64,000 bases of DNA from Variovorax sp. 54 (GTDB taxonomy: Bacteria > Pseudomonadota > Gammaproteobacteria > Burkholderiales > Burkholderiaceae_C): assembly GCF_002754375.1 (NCBI RefSeq), contig NZ_PEFF01000001.1, positions 682,001-746,000 on the forward strand, in the 5' to 3' direction. The position numbers were made by a program, and so were the translations under genes. The notes under the pieces were generated by a model that was not told the DNA's origin, searched no databases, and saw nothing but the letters and a program-made list of their open reading frames with translations. Shown here one piece after another: positions 8,531-20,100 of the stretch (its first letter is position 1; each line of letters begins with the position of its first letter).

Positions 8531-10156
8531 TTACAGCAGGCTTTCGGGCACCAGCGGCGCCAGCAGCTCCAGCCGCCAGCGGGCCCAGAAATGGGTTTCG
8601 GGCTCGGTGTGCAGGATGGTGTCCGCCCCGTCGCCCGACGCCGGGCTCACCCACTCGATGCCGCCGCGCGGCCCCAGCTGCAGCTGGTAAGCGCCGTCCA
8701 GCCGCATGAAACCGATCAGGCTCGTGAGCTGCTGCGCGATCTGCGGGCTGAAGATGAAGATGCCGATCTCGGTGTTGTGCAGCGCCGAGCGCGGGTCGAA
8801 GTTCATCGAGCCGACGAACACCACCTGCCCGTCGATCACCGCCGACTTGCCGTGCAGCCGCCCGCTGGCCGAACCGTAGATGCCGAAGCGCTTCGTCTGC
8901 TCCACGCGCTTGGGGCTCAGCTCGTACAGTTCCACGCCCAGGCGCAGCATCTGCCCGCGGTAGCGGCGGTAGCCGATGTGCACCAGCGACTCGTCGGTGG
9001 CCGCCAGCGAGTTGGTGACGATGGTGTAGCCCACGCCGTTGCCGCGCACGATCTGCATCGTCTCCATGCCGCCGCGCCCGGGAATCAGGTAGGGCGTGGT
9101 CAACAACACCCCGTGCTGCGCGCCGCGCAGGTAGCGCTGCACGTTGTAGAGCACGCTGTCGGCGGCCTGGTCGGCCGGCAGCCCACGCCCTTCTTCCGTC
9201 GGCGCCAGCGCCTTGGCGGGTACGTCGGCATACGCCTCGGCGCGCGCCCAGCTCAGCGAGAGCTTGCCGGCGTTCAGGTCTTTCGCGAGCGGGTTGTGGC
9301 CCAGCAGGTCGGTCGATTCGGGCTCTTCGGGATGCAGCGTCTCGGGCCCCGTGGTGAGCCGGTCGAAGCGCTCGCGCAGCGCCTGCGCCGACTCGCCGCC
9401 GCGCGGCACCAGCGACTCGATGGGGTACACGTACGGGCTGTTCCAGTACATGTCGAACAGCGACGACAGCCGGGGCACCACGGCGCCGGCCACCAGCGTG
9501 TCGATGTCGATGAAGTTGGAGCCGCCGTCGCGCAGGAAGTACTCGTTGGCGATGTTGCGCCCGCCCATGACCGCCATCGTGTTGTCGACCACGAACAGCT
9601 TGTTGTGCATGCGGCGGTGCACGCGGTCGAAGTCCAGGATCGACCACGCCCAGCGCGTGCTGAAGCGCGAGCGCCCGGCCGGGAACGGGTTGAACAGGCG
9701 CACCTCGACGTTCGGGTGCGAGGCAAAGCTGGTGAACAGCGGGTCGGCACCCGCCGTGTACAGGTCGTCCACCAGCAGCCGCACGCGCACGCCGCGGTCG
9801 GCCGCGTCGCGCAGCGTGCGCAGCAAATAGCGGCCGGTCTCGTCGTTCTGCACGAGGTAGTACTGCACGTCGATGGAGCGCTGTGCGCGGCGCGCCAGCT
9901 CGATGCGCGCATGCAGCGAGAACTGCGGCATCGGCAGCAGGCGAAAGCCGCTGAGCGGCTCGCCCGGCGGCGCCGCGGCACGCACCAGCTGGCCCAGCGC
10001 GGTGTCCGAGCCATCGGTGATGGCGCTCGAGGGCTTGCGCACCACCTCGGTCGGCAGGCCGGCGCAACCGGCGAGCACGAGCATCGCCAGGCCGCACAGC
10101 AGCCATGCGAACCACCGGGCGCGCGACGCGTCAGCGCGGGGTGGCGGGTTCTGCAT
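8531..10156 (-). CDS. Phospholipase D-family (cardiolipin synthase-like) lipoprotein
   Basis: The 541-residue product carries a lipoprotein signal (lipobox VLAGC at about 31) and two HKD motifs: HNKLFVVDN at about 182 and LHGKSAVID at about 430, each with the expected His, Lys and Asp and followed by GGRN and GSMN. This is the arrangement of phosphatidyltransferases and phospholipases D. Conserved ALRDAADRGVRVRLLVDD precedes the first motif. Being anchored by lipidation, it would act in the periplasm or at the outer membrane, unlike membrane-integral cardiolipin synthases. The exact reaction (cardiolipin synthesis or phospholipid hydrolysis) is not decided by sequence. No operon partner: the next minus-strand gene upstream is 138 bases away. 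Confidence 0.9.
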   Translation of the reverse strand: MQNPPPRADASRARWFAWLLCGLAMLVLAGCAGLPTEVVRKPSSAITDGSDTALGQLVRAAAPPGEPLSGFRLLPMPQFSLHARIELARRAQRSIDVQYYLVQNDETGRYLLRTLRDAADRGVRVRLLVDDLYTAGADPLFTSFASHPNVEVRLFNPFPAGRSRFSTRWAWSILDFDRVHRRMHNKLFVVDNTMAVMGGRNIANEYFLRDGGSNFIDIDTLVAGAVVPRLSSLFDMYWNSPYVYPIESLVPRGGESAQALRERFDRLTTGPETLHPEEPESTDLLGHNPLAKDLNAGKLSLSWARAEAYADVPAKALAPTEEGRGLPADQAADSVLYNVQRYLRGAQHGVLLTTPYLIPGRGGMETMQIVRGNGVGYTIVTNSLAATDESLVHIGYRRYRGQMLRLGVELYELSPKRVEQTKRFGIYGSASGRLHGKSAVIDGQVVFVGSMNFDPRSALHNTEIGIFIFSPQIAQQLTSLIGFMRLDGAYQLQLGPRGGIEWVSPASGDGADTILHTEPETHFWARWRLELLAPLVPESLL

Positions 10157-10293
10157 GAACGACGACGACGGGACGACGAAAGTGCACAGGCGAGGGAGCG
10201 AGAACGGGGGTGGAAAGCGCCGCTGGCGCGCCGCGGCTGGCGGTTTCTACCACGCACGGCGCCACCGCGCTTTCAAGGCCCCATCGGGGCGTG

Positions 10294-10524
10294 TCAGTGC
10301 CCGCGCTCGGGCGACCACTGGCGCACGAAATGCCCCGCGCGCACGTTCGCGCGCGCCACGGCCGAGTCCCACGACAGCTGCTGCGTGATGACCAGGGCGC
10401 AGCGCGTGATGCCGTCCAGGCTCAGCGCCGCGATGCCGGCGTAGGTGCCCTTCGGCGTGCGCGTGAGTTCGAACCATCCCGTCCAGCCGTCTGGCACGCG
10501 AAGATCCAGTCGGACCATCTCCAT
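10294..10524 (-). CDS. Small protein of unknown function
   Basis: A 76-residue frame starting MEMVRLDLRVPDGW, with a plausible beta-rich composition (WTGWFELTRTPKGTYAGIAAL) and a charged end QWSPERGH. No signal peptide or membrane segment is seen. Support that it is real comes from a well-matched promoter and an unusual AT-rich palindrome immediately upstream (10534-10572) in a stretch where AT richness is otherwise rare. The predicted transcription start is only about three bases before the ATG at 10524, so the mRNA may be nearly leaderless. It is the last gene downstream of cassette 1 and its sigma factor. I do not recognise its family. Confidence 0.6.
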   Translation of the reverse strand: MEMVRLDLRVPDGWTGWFELTRTPKGTYAGIAALSLDGITRCALVITQQLSWDSAVARANVRAGHFVRQWSPERGH

Positions 10525-10533
10525 GATGAAACC

Positions 10534-10572
10534 ATCATAAGACTTTGGTATTCAAATGCAAACTTTGAATAC
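10534..10572 (-). promoter_or_regulatory. Promoter with overlapping palindromic operator candidate
   Basis: GTATTCAAA (10548-10556), seven bases, TTTGAATAC (10564-10572) is a perfect 9-bp inverted repeat, strikingly AT-rich for this genome. On the minus strand it overlaps a good promoter: TTTGCA, 17 bases, TATGAT (10539-10534, five of six to consensus). A second inverted repeat, ATGATG-AAAC-CATCAT (10523-10538), covers the -10 box and start codon. The layout suits a dimeric regulator that blocks the promoter of the 76-residue gene. Confidence 0.5.
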
Positions 10573-10584
10573 AAAAGCAAAGCC

Positions 10585-11142
10585 TCAGGCATGCGCACCC
10601 GACGCGCGCCCCACGGGCAGGCGCAGCAGCGCCTGGCGCAGCGTGGAATCCACCCGCCGCAGCGACAGCCCGTGCCGTACCGCCACCTCGTGCCGCGTCA
10701 GCTCGTGCACGCGCAAGGCCACGAAGATGTCCTGGTGGCGGTGCGGCAGCCCCTGCATCGCGCGTTCGACCGCCTTCAGGTCGGAGCGCGCCTCGGCGAT
10801 CAGCTCGGGCCCCGGCGCGTGATCGGCCACCTGCGCAAGCGCGTCGTCCGCCTCGCCGGCGTACTGCCAGGGACGCTCCGCGCGCAGGCGGTCCATCGCG
10901 GCATTGCACGCCACGCGGAAGATGTAGGCCACGGGGTTCTGCAAGGTGTCCGTGAAGGCGGCCTCGGCCAGGCGCAGCCAGGCATCGTGCAGGCTTTCGG
11001 TGGCCGCGTCGGCGCACCCCAGGTGCATCGACAGCCGCCGGTGCAGCTGTGCGTAGTGCGCCACCAGCAGTTGCTGGACATCCGGCGGCGCAGGGGCGAC
11101 CCCCGCGGCATCGCCGCGGGGCAGCAGGCAGGCGTGCGACAT
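10585..11142 (-). CDS. ECF sigma factor, FecI-like, following exoprotein 1 (no FecR partner)
   Basis: A 185-residue ECF-type RNA polymerase sigma factor. Region 2 is at about 25-90 (ATESLHDAWLRL, then AYIFRVACNAAMDRLRAE) and region 4 at about 120-178 (AMQGLPHRHQDIFVALRVHE, then HEVAVRHGLSLRRVDSTLRQAL, the helix-turn-helix). It starts 13 bases after the stop of exoprotein 1, so it is probably on the same transcript. It is very similar to the gene at 29120-29713, which follows exoprotein 2, and less so to the sigma factors inside the cassettes. No fecR or other anti-sigma gene adjoins it. It may amplify or relay expression, or control other loci. Confidence 0.92.
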   Translation of the reverse strand: MSHACLLPRGDAAGVAPAPPDVQQLLVAHYAQLHRRLSMHLGCADAATESLHDAWLRLAEAAFTDTLQNPVAYIFRVACNAAMDRLRAERPWQYAGEADDALAQVADHAPGPELIAEARSDLKAVERAMQGLPHRHQDIFVALRVHELTRHEVAVRHGLSLRRVDSTLRQALLRLPVGRASGAHA

Positions 11143-11155
11143 GGTGCGTCGCCGC

Positions 11156-14100
11156 TCAACGGCCGCGCGGCAGGCCGCGCCGTTCGGGCTCGTTCAGGCG
11201 CGCCAGCTGCGCGTCGGTGAGCGCACCGTGCCCGACCATCTGGACAAAGCCCGACGGGTCGTAGCTCGCCTGCTCCGCGGGCTTGCGCCGTACGTCCGTT
11301 GCCTCGGGCGCGCCGGACGCCGGCTCGTTGCCGAAGCCCAGCACGCGCACCGAGAACACCGACGGCAGGCTCTGGCGCGCCGCCGCGCGTTCGCGCTGCA
11401 TCACGTCCTGCGCCGCCGCCGTGGCCTGCGAAGCCGCGGCGCTGGCGTTGGCGAGGGCCCCGACATTCACCGACGCCACCACCGGCAGCCCCGTGCTCTT
11501 GCCCTGCACCGCCACGTTGGCCGCGTTCACGATCTGCAGCGCCGCCAGGTTCACGTTGCCCGACACGCGGATGCCCGCCTCGCCCGCGTCGATGGTGCCC
11601 AGCGGCGCGATCAGGTCGATGTCGCCGGCCGGCACCTCGGGAATCGGGTTCAGCGTGGCAATGCCCGCGCCCGTGCTCGGCACGTCCGACGACAGCACCA
11701 CGTTGCCCCAGCGGTCGTACACGCGCTTGGGCGGCGTGTAGACCACCGTGGTCTTCGAGCCGCGGCCCGCGTTGATGTCGCCCTCGGCCGACCAGCCCAG
11801 CACGCTGCCGCCGAAGGTGGTCATGATCCGGCTCTGGCCCAGCAGGATGCTGCCCAGCGCATAGAGCGAGATGTCGCCCGCGCCCTGCGTGATCACGCCC
11901 GGAATCAGCGTGCCCACGGCCTTGGGCGCCTCGCCCTCGATGCCGAACACCTGGCGTCCGCCCGGCGTGAGCATCGCGATGTCGCCGCCGAACAGCGTGT
12001 TGACGCCGGCCGCGCCGAACATCGTGATGTCGCCCCTGTAGCTCGTGCCCGGGAACAGCGACGCGATGGCGTTGCGCCCACGCAGGTAGCTGCCATAGCG
12101 CACGCCGGCCTCGTCGTTGTATTCGCGACCGCCCTCCTTCAGCTCCGCGAAGTACACGCCGCGCAGGTAGCTGCGCTGCTGCTCGGGCGGCAGGCCGTTG
12201 AAGAAGGCGAGCGCCTCCTGTGCACCGCCCTTGCCCCTGTAGCCCTGTGAGGCTTCGAGCCAGTTCACCAGGTACAGCTGGCTCGCCTGGCGGTAGTCGT
12301 TGGCGAGCACGCGGCGCGGCGTGCCGGTTTCGCCGTCGAGGCTGGTCTGGCGCTGCGCCATCCACGCCGCCGCGCCGTTCTCGTCGCCGCTGTAGCCGAG
12401 CTCGGCGCGCAGCCAGTCGCCCAGCGTGAGCTGGCGGTTGTAGTTCTTCACCACCTTGCCGGCCTGGTCGGCCAGCGGCTGGCCGCTCTGCATGAGGTTG
12501 ACGGGATCGAGGTAGCGCTGCGCGAAGCCCCTGTAGTCGGGCCCGCTTGAGCCCACGCCCGCCAGCATGGCGATGCCTGCACCGGGCCGGTTGTCGCCCG
12601 GCACCACCGCGCCGAGGCTGCTCACCGAGGCCTTGTTCTCCATGCGGATGTCGCGGCCGGCCGTGATCTCCAGCGTGCCGGGACCGGCCACGTTGAAGGT
12701 GCTGAACAGGATGTCGCGGCCCGCCGAGACCACCGAGATGTCGCCCGGCTTCTGGTGCGCGAACAGGTTGCCGCTGCTCTCGAAGTAGGCCTGCGCCGCG
12801 CCGTTCGAGGGCTCGGTCCGCCCGACGGGCGTGCCGCTCGCGACGATGTCGCGCCCGGCCCGCATCCACACCGGCTGCGCGCCCTCGTACCAGGTCTGGC
12901 CGGCACGCGTCGCGTCGTCGGGCCTGAAGCGCAGGATGCGCCCGCTGCTCACGCCGACCAGGTCGCCCTGCACGGCATAGAACCGCGCCGGCTGCGTGCC
13001 CACCGTTTCACCCGACACCGTGTTGGGGCCGAAGGCGAACAGCGGACGCACGCCGCCTCCGTCCAGGTTGTTGCCGCCCGACAGGTTGCCGAGCGCCGTG
13101 CCGTCGCCGGTCGTGCCCTGGAAGGCCGGGCGCAGCGGCGTCGCCAGCGCCGAGGCGGCCGCGCCCGACTGGCTCACGGTGTTGCCCCCCGCATAGATCG
13201 AGTCGCGGGCCAGGAACTCCAGCGCGCCATGGGCCGCGGGCGCCAGCACCAGCGGCGTGCCCGTGCCGATCTCCTGGAAGGTCGCCGCATCGCCGTAGAA
13301 CAAGCTGCCGCTGGCGGCCACTGCATGCAGGATCGACGGATACACGAAGGCCGAGTCGGTCACGGGCAAGCCCGCGCCGCCCGTCACCGGCACCAGGTCG
13401 CCACCCGTGGCGAACAGGCCGATGGCGGTGTGCGGCGTCCACAGGGTGAACCAGCTCTGGCCTTGTCCCGCCAGGCCATTGGCGCTGAACGGCGTGGCAT
13501 TGGCGAGGCCCACGCGCGTGGGGTCGATCACGCCCTTGACCACCAGGTCGCCCCGCGTGGCGAGCGTGTAGTTCGCATCGCCCGGCGCCAGCACGATGCC
13601 GCCTTGCGCCATGCCGCGGGTCGCGGTGTACAGGTCGTAGGCGCGGGTTTCGCGGGGCGACTGCGACCGGGCGTAGAGACCGTAGACCAGGGGCAGGCTG
13701 CCGAGGCTGCCAGCCTGCAGCTGCACGTCGCCCCGGAGGTTGACGATGGCCCCGTTGAGCCCGGCGTCCACGTCGCCGCCGGCGCCCTGGACGAAGGGGG
13801 TGTCCAGCGGATTGAAGGCGCCGCCCACGCGCACCTGCACGTCGCCGCCGCCCGTCAGGCTCAGGCGGCCGTCGGCCAGCACGCGGCCGGTACCGCCCAC
13901 CGCCAGCACCAGGCCCTGGCTGCGCCGGCTGTCGGTGGACGAATCGATCCTGGCGCCGCGCCGTGCCTGCAGGCCCGCGTTGCCGCCCACGTCCACGCGC
14001 AGGTCACCGCCACCGAGCGTGCCGAAGCCGGTGAAGCCGAGCAACTTGTCGGCCGCCCCGGGCGTGCCGACATAGGAGCCGAAGTTGATCCACCACGCCG

Positions 14101-17100
14101 TGGGCTGGTCCTGCCCGCCACCGAAGCTCTCGCCCGTGCCCTGGCGCCACAGCCAGTTGCCGATGGCGCCGCTGCTGAAGCCATTGTCGGCGGGATTCGG
14201 CCGCCTCGAGCCCGTGCCCCCGGCGATCAGCGTCATGTCGCCGGTCAGGTCGCCGCCGGCCTGGAGCGTCAGGTTGCCCCCGGAGGCCGGGTACCAGGCG
14301 CGTGCCAGGTTCTGCGCGCCGCCGTCGACGAACTTCTCGTAGCCGCCGTTCGCGTCGTTGAGCACCGTGCCGTTGGCGCCTACCGCGCGCGACAGGTTGT
14401 AGGGGTCGCCGGCATGCGTGGCCTGCGACGAGGCGCCGGCGGTGTACACGCCGAACAGCGAATCCATGCGCAGGTTGCCGGCGGCCAGCAGGTCGAGATC
14501 GGCCGCGCCAGTGCGCACCACGCTGAAGCGCGCGCTGCCGGGGACCATCGCGTATTCAGGCTTGCTGTTGGACACGCAATAGTCCGGCACGTCCTTGCAG
14601 AAGAACTCCACGTCGCCCACGATGGCCGGATCGACAGGGTCGCCTACCTTGACGGTGATCCCGCTCCAGGACAGTTCCTCGACCGCTTGCGCAGACCAAC
14701 CGAATCCGCCTTTCGGTGGCAACAGCTTGCCGAACATGCCGTAGTGGCTGTCCGCCAGCCGCAGGTCGCCCCGGCCCGCCGCCGGATGCACCTGCACGAT
14801 GCCGTTGTCCGCCGCGTTCAGGTCCGCACCCGCCACCAGCCGCAGCGACCACGACTGCGAGCCTTCGGGCAGCATCGCCGCCGCGGCCCACAGCCGGCCG
14901 GCGCCGTCCGGGCGCAGCTTCACCGAGGTCACGCCACTGGGCAGCTTGATGTTCGTTGCGGCCGGCAGCAGCGCGCCCAACGGCAGCGTGAGGGCGCCGC
15001 TCAGCACGAACTTCTTGCCGTTGCCGGGCAGCGGCACGCCCTTGGGCCACACCACGCCCGACAGCGTCGCCGCCGACGGCAGGCGCATGCCGGCCCCCAG
15101 GCGCGTGCCCACCGGCAGCGTCACGTCGGCGCCGCTGACGATGCTGCCCGCCGCGAACAGCAGCGCGCCCGAGGCGCTGCGCACGTCGGCGCTCAGCACC
15201 GTGCCCACCTTCAGTTCGAGTGCCTGGGCCAGCACGCTGGCCACCGGCATCAGTTGCCCGGCCACGAAGAGCGTCGACTTGATCGGCAGGTCGTAGTTGA
15301 GCGTGCCGGCACCGCCCTCGAAGGTCGTGCCGTCGGCCAGCACCACGCCGCCGCGCGGCAGCACGGTGTCGCCGCGCAGCAGGTTGACGCCCGGCAGCAG
15401 CAGCCAGCCGCCGTCGTCCTGCGTGGCGGGCGGCGGCGCGAAGCCGTCGTTGATGCTGCCGAAGATGTCGAGGTTGCCGCCCGCGCGGATGGCCAGCGCG
15501 CCCACCTCGCCCGAGCCGTACACGTTGGTCTTTTGCGTGTGCAGGTTGGCGCTCGCATAGCGATAGCCCGACAGGTCGATGTCGCCCTGCACCACCAGGT
15601 CGCCGTCGGGTGCCTTGCTGACGATTTCCACGCCGGGGCGCAGATGAAAGGCATCGGCATAGCGCGCGTTGTTCAGTCCCGCAAGCTTGCCGTTCATCAG
15701 CGCGCCGTTGGCCAGCGCGTGGTCGATGAAGGCCGTGCTCTGCAGGTGCTTGGCGTCGAGGTAGACCTGGTCGATGACCTGGTAGGGCCGGCCGGTGGCT
15801 GCGGCGTCGGTGCCGAAGCGCGCATCGTCGTAGCGCCACATGCCGTTCACGGCGATGGAGCGCGCGCCCTCGATGGCGAGGGTGCCGCTGGCGTCGATGC
15901 GGATGTCGCCGACGGTCTCGCCGGTGCGGCCCGCGTTGAGTTCCAGCGTGCCGCGTGCCCGGCCGTCGTTCTGGCCCGGCTCGCCGCCCACCTTCGCGTC
16001 GGTGCCGTGTCGCAGGTCGATGCGCGAACCCGAGGCGAGCGTGAGCTGCCCGTCTTTCGACGTGAGTTCGACCATTGCGCGGTTCGGCGAATCGATGATC
16101 TGGCCGTGGCTGTCCACGCGCAGCGTGCGGCCGTGCGCGTCGAGCATCGCGCTGCCGGCCAGCGTGAGGTTGTGCTTGGCCGCGAGGTTGATGCGGCCCA
16201 CGCGCTCGCCGCTGGCATCGATCGTGCCGGTGACGGTGAGGCTGCCGTTGTCGAGCGACACGTTCACCTCGCCGGCCTTCAGGCCGTCGCCGATGGAAAG
16301 GTCGCCCTGACGCAGCTGGAAGCTGCGCGCGCCGAACACGCCGCCGTCGTTCAGCCGCTGGTTGAGCGCCGCGAACTCGGCGTCGCCGAGTTGCCGCGCG
16401 CGCACGTCCACGCTGCCGGCCTGGAACGGCACCCGCGTGCCGCCCGCGTCGTAGTGGCCGCTGCTCGCGCCGAGGATGCGGCCCTGCAGGTCGACCTGGC
16501 CGGCCGCATCGTCGAGCGCCATCGCCTTCAGCGTGCCCGCGCGGTTGTTCTGCGCCGAAATGTCGATCACCGAGCCCGCCGCCTGCCGCAGGTTGCCGTG
16601 CAGGCTTTCGAGCACCACGTCGCCGCCGGCGCTGTACTTGCTCACGTCGTTGAACACCACCTGGCGGCCCGACAGGTCGAGCACCGCGCGGTCGGTCAGC
16701 GTGAGGTCGCGTTCGGCGCTCAGCGTGAGCTTGCCGCTGGGCAGCGCCACGGTGGTGTCCAGCGTCAGGTCGCGTCCGCGCAGGCTCAGCTCGGCGCCCA
16801 GTGCCGCATCGCCGGTGGCAGCCGCCGGCGCGCCGGTGGGTGCGGCCACGCGCAAGGTGCCGCCCGCCGTGATGCGGTTCACCGAGCCCGCCTCGCCCGT
16901 CAACAGCGGCGCCACGATGTTCAGGTTGCCGCCGCTGTACGCGTAGCCCTTGCCGGCTTCGTACGCGCCCTGCGACTGGTAGACCGAGAGGCTGCCCTTG
17001 TGGTTGGCGCTCATGCGCTCGCTGGCCTTCAGGTTCACGTCGGCAAAGCCAAGCACCAGGCGACCCGCGTCTTCCAGGCCGCTCGGCTGGCTGTTGGAGC

Positions 17101-20100
17101 CGTAGCCGAACTCGATGTGCTCGGCCTCGATGTTCAGCGTGCCGCTGCCGGTGCCCGCGCCATTGCGCACCACGGCCGAAGGCGCCGTGGTCGCGCCCTG
17201 CCACACCAGGCGACCGGTGCGGATGGTGGCCACGTCGTCCGCGCCGCCCTGGCCGTAGATGGCGGGCGTGGCCAGCACCAGCTGCGCCATCGTCGCCTTG
17301 CCGGTGGCGGGGTCGATGGTGTCCAGCGCCGCGGTGCCGAAGAAGTTGACGCCGCCGCTGGCGCTGAGCTCCAGCGTTTCGAGCGCGGGCGCGCCGTACT
17401 GCCGGTCGCCGCGCAACAGGCGGTCGAGCAGGGCCTGGCTCATGGCCAGCCCCGGCGGCAGCGTGTTGTTTTGCGCGGCGGCAGCCAGCGCGGCGCTGTC
17501 GCCCACGTTGATGCCGCGCACCGCCAGCGTGAGGTGGCGCGTGCCGTAGCGCACCGCCTCGTTCATCTCGAAGCGGTCGGGCGTCACCATGGCGATGGTG
17601 CCTTCGGAGTACAGCTCGGTCTGCCCGCTGCACGACGCGCTGGCACACACGCCGATCTGCAGGCTGCGGTTGTCCGACTCGGCCTGGGTCTGCGGCACCG
17701 GCAGCGTGCTCACCCGGCCGTTGGAGACCATCAGCATCTGGCCGTTCGCGGCATAGACGAAGCCGTCGTCGGCGTCATACGCGGCCTTGCCGCGGCCGAG
17801 CGTGTGGATGCGCGCGCCCTGCTCGACGACCACGCCGAGCGGCGAGCCTTCGGTCACCGCCACCGCGGCCAGGAACACTTCGGGCGCGGACAGCACCGCC
17901 CCCTGGCGCAGCACCACGCTGCCCCCGCCGTCGCCGGTCTGGATGACGTTGCCGCTCTGACCATAGTCGGCGCCCTGCAACCCGCCGATGACCAGGCGCG
18001 CCGCGCCCATGCCGCTGAGCGCGCCGGCGTCGAGCGTGACGCCCTGGAAGCCCGCCGTCGCCGGCGCGCCCGCCGCGACGATCTCCAGGCCGAACTGCTC
18101 ATCGCTGGTCGTGGCCGCCACGGACCCGCCCCGCCCGCCCGCGCCCACCCGGAAGCGCGCCGTGCCGTCGAAGCGGAAGGCGTCGGCGCCCGCACCGGGT
18201 GAGAGATTCAGGTGCAGGTTGCGTGCGTCCGCCGGCAGCATGGCGCGCGGCACGCCCACGCGCAGCGCATCGGCGCTCACGAAGTCGGCGTAGCCCATCT
18301 CGTTGTATTGCGAATAGCTGCGCAGCACCTCGCCCGAGGTCACGATGGCCTGGCGGAACAGCGTGTCGCCGATGCCGGTGCGGCCCACGCCCAACTGCGC
18401 GGCCGTGAGCCACGAGCCGTTGCGCATCGCCAGCGTGCCGGTGGGCGCGCCCAGGCCGGCCGCGCCGTTCAGCTCGACGCGGAAGGCGCCCTGCTGCAGC
18501 GCATAGGTCGAGGGCATCAGCGTGTAGGTGCCTGCGGGCAGGCCCGGCACGCCGGCGCCGATGGTGATGTGCTGGCCCACGAGCGGATCGACCGCGCCCT
18601 TCTCCGCACCCGTGGGCGCCACCGCCGGCTGCACGCCGGGCACGATGGCGTACACCGGGTTGGTCGCGAGCCCCGGCAGTGTGAAGCCGCCGTGCGTGCC
18701 GACCTGCATCAGCGGGCTGAAGCGCGCGTCGGTCGAGCCACCGCGTCCGCTCACGAAGCCCGCGCCCGTGAGGTTGCCGCCACCCGACAGGTCGAGCGTG
18801 GCGCCTTCCTGGCCCTGCACGCTGGCCCCCATGAACGTGAGGCCGATCGTCTGGTTGCGTTTGTAGAGGTCGCCCGCGCCCACGCCGGTGAGCTTGACCT
18901 GCTTGCCGTCGTACAGGTAGTTGATGCCGTCGACCGTGCCGCCATAGGGCATGTTCAGCCCTTCGCCGCTCACGGACGTGAGGCTGCCGGGCAGCAGCCT
19001 GACCTGCGTGGTGAGCGCATCGCCGAGCGTCAGCTGCCCGAGCGGCACCCGCAGCACGCCGCCCTGCTCGATGACGCCGGCGCGCAGCGACAGGTCGCCG
19101 AAGGCCGCGTACGGCACGTCCGGCGTCGCGCCCGTGCCCTCGATGCGCAGCGCCGTGTCGGGCAGGTACGTGCCGTCCGGCGCCAGGCCCGCGGACACGA
19201 GCGCCACCACGCCCGTGGCCGGATAGATCTGCGCGGCGCGCAGGGTCAGGCTGCCGGGCACGACCAGGCTCGTGGAAATGCCGACGTCCTGCCGGCCTTG
19301 CAGAAAGCGCAGGTCGCCGCTGCTGGCCAGCGTGACGTGGCCGAAGGCGGCCAGGTCGACCGTGGGCGCTTCGCTCGCGCTGTCGAGCAACGGGACCTTG
19401 CCGTTGACGCCGAAGCCCATGCCGTCGCGGATGTCGATCAGCTCACCGGCCACATCGAGGCGGGTGCCCGACGGCACGCGCACCACACCGCCCTCGGCGA
19501 CGGGCGCCCGCAAGACTTCGCGCGTGAACGACGGCATCGCGCCGGCCAGCCGCACGTGCGCGGCCGACAGCGCCACGTGCGCGTCGTCGGGTGCGTCGGT
19601 GCCGAGCGCGAGGCCGCCGGCATAGATCTGCAGGCCCTGCCGCATGCGCAGGTCGACGCCGTCTTCGAAGGCGAGCGTGGCGCCGGCAAACAGCGAGAGG
19701 GTGTCGAAGCCACCGCGCCGGACCGTGTCGGTGCCCAGCCGGGCCTGCCCGTATGCGAGGGCGCCGTCGTCGACGCCGGCCTGCAGGGTGTCGGGCGCGA
19801 GCGCTGCGCCTTGCGCCACGCCCAGCACCAGCACGCGATGCCGGCGCACGCGGTCTTCCGCCTGTTCCAGCGGGTCCAGGTGCAGGCGCAGGCCCGGCGT
19901 GCCGAGCACCACGGCCAGCGTGCCGCCGGCTGCGCGCTCGCCGCCTGCGACGGCGCGCAAGCTGCCGTCCAGGTGCAGCCCGTTGTACGACGCGAGCGAG
20001 ATGCTGCCGCCGTTGCTGGCGACGTCGGTCGCGCCCAGGCCGGGCACGTCGAGCACCGCATGCGTGCCCGAGGCATCGAGCAGCGCGCCCGGGCGCACGA

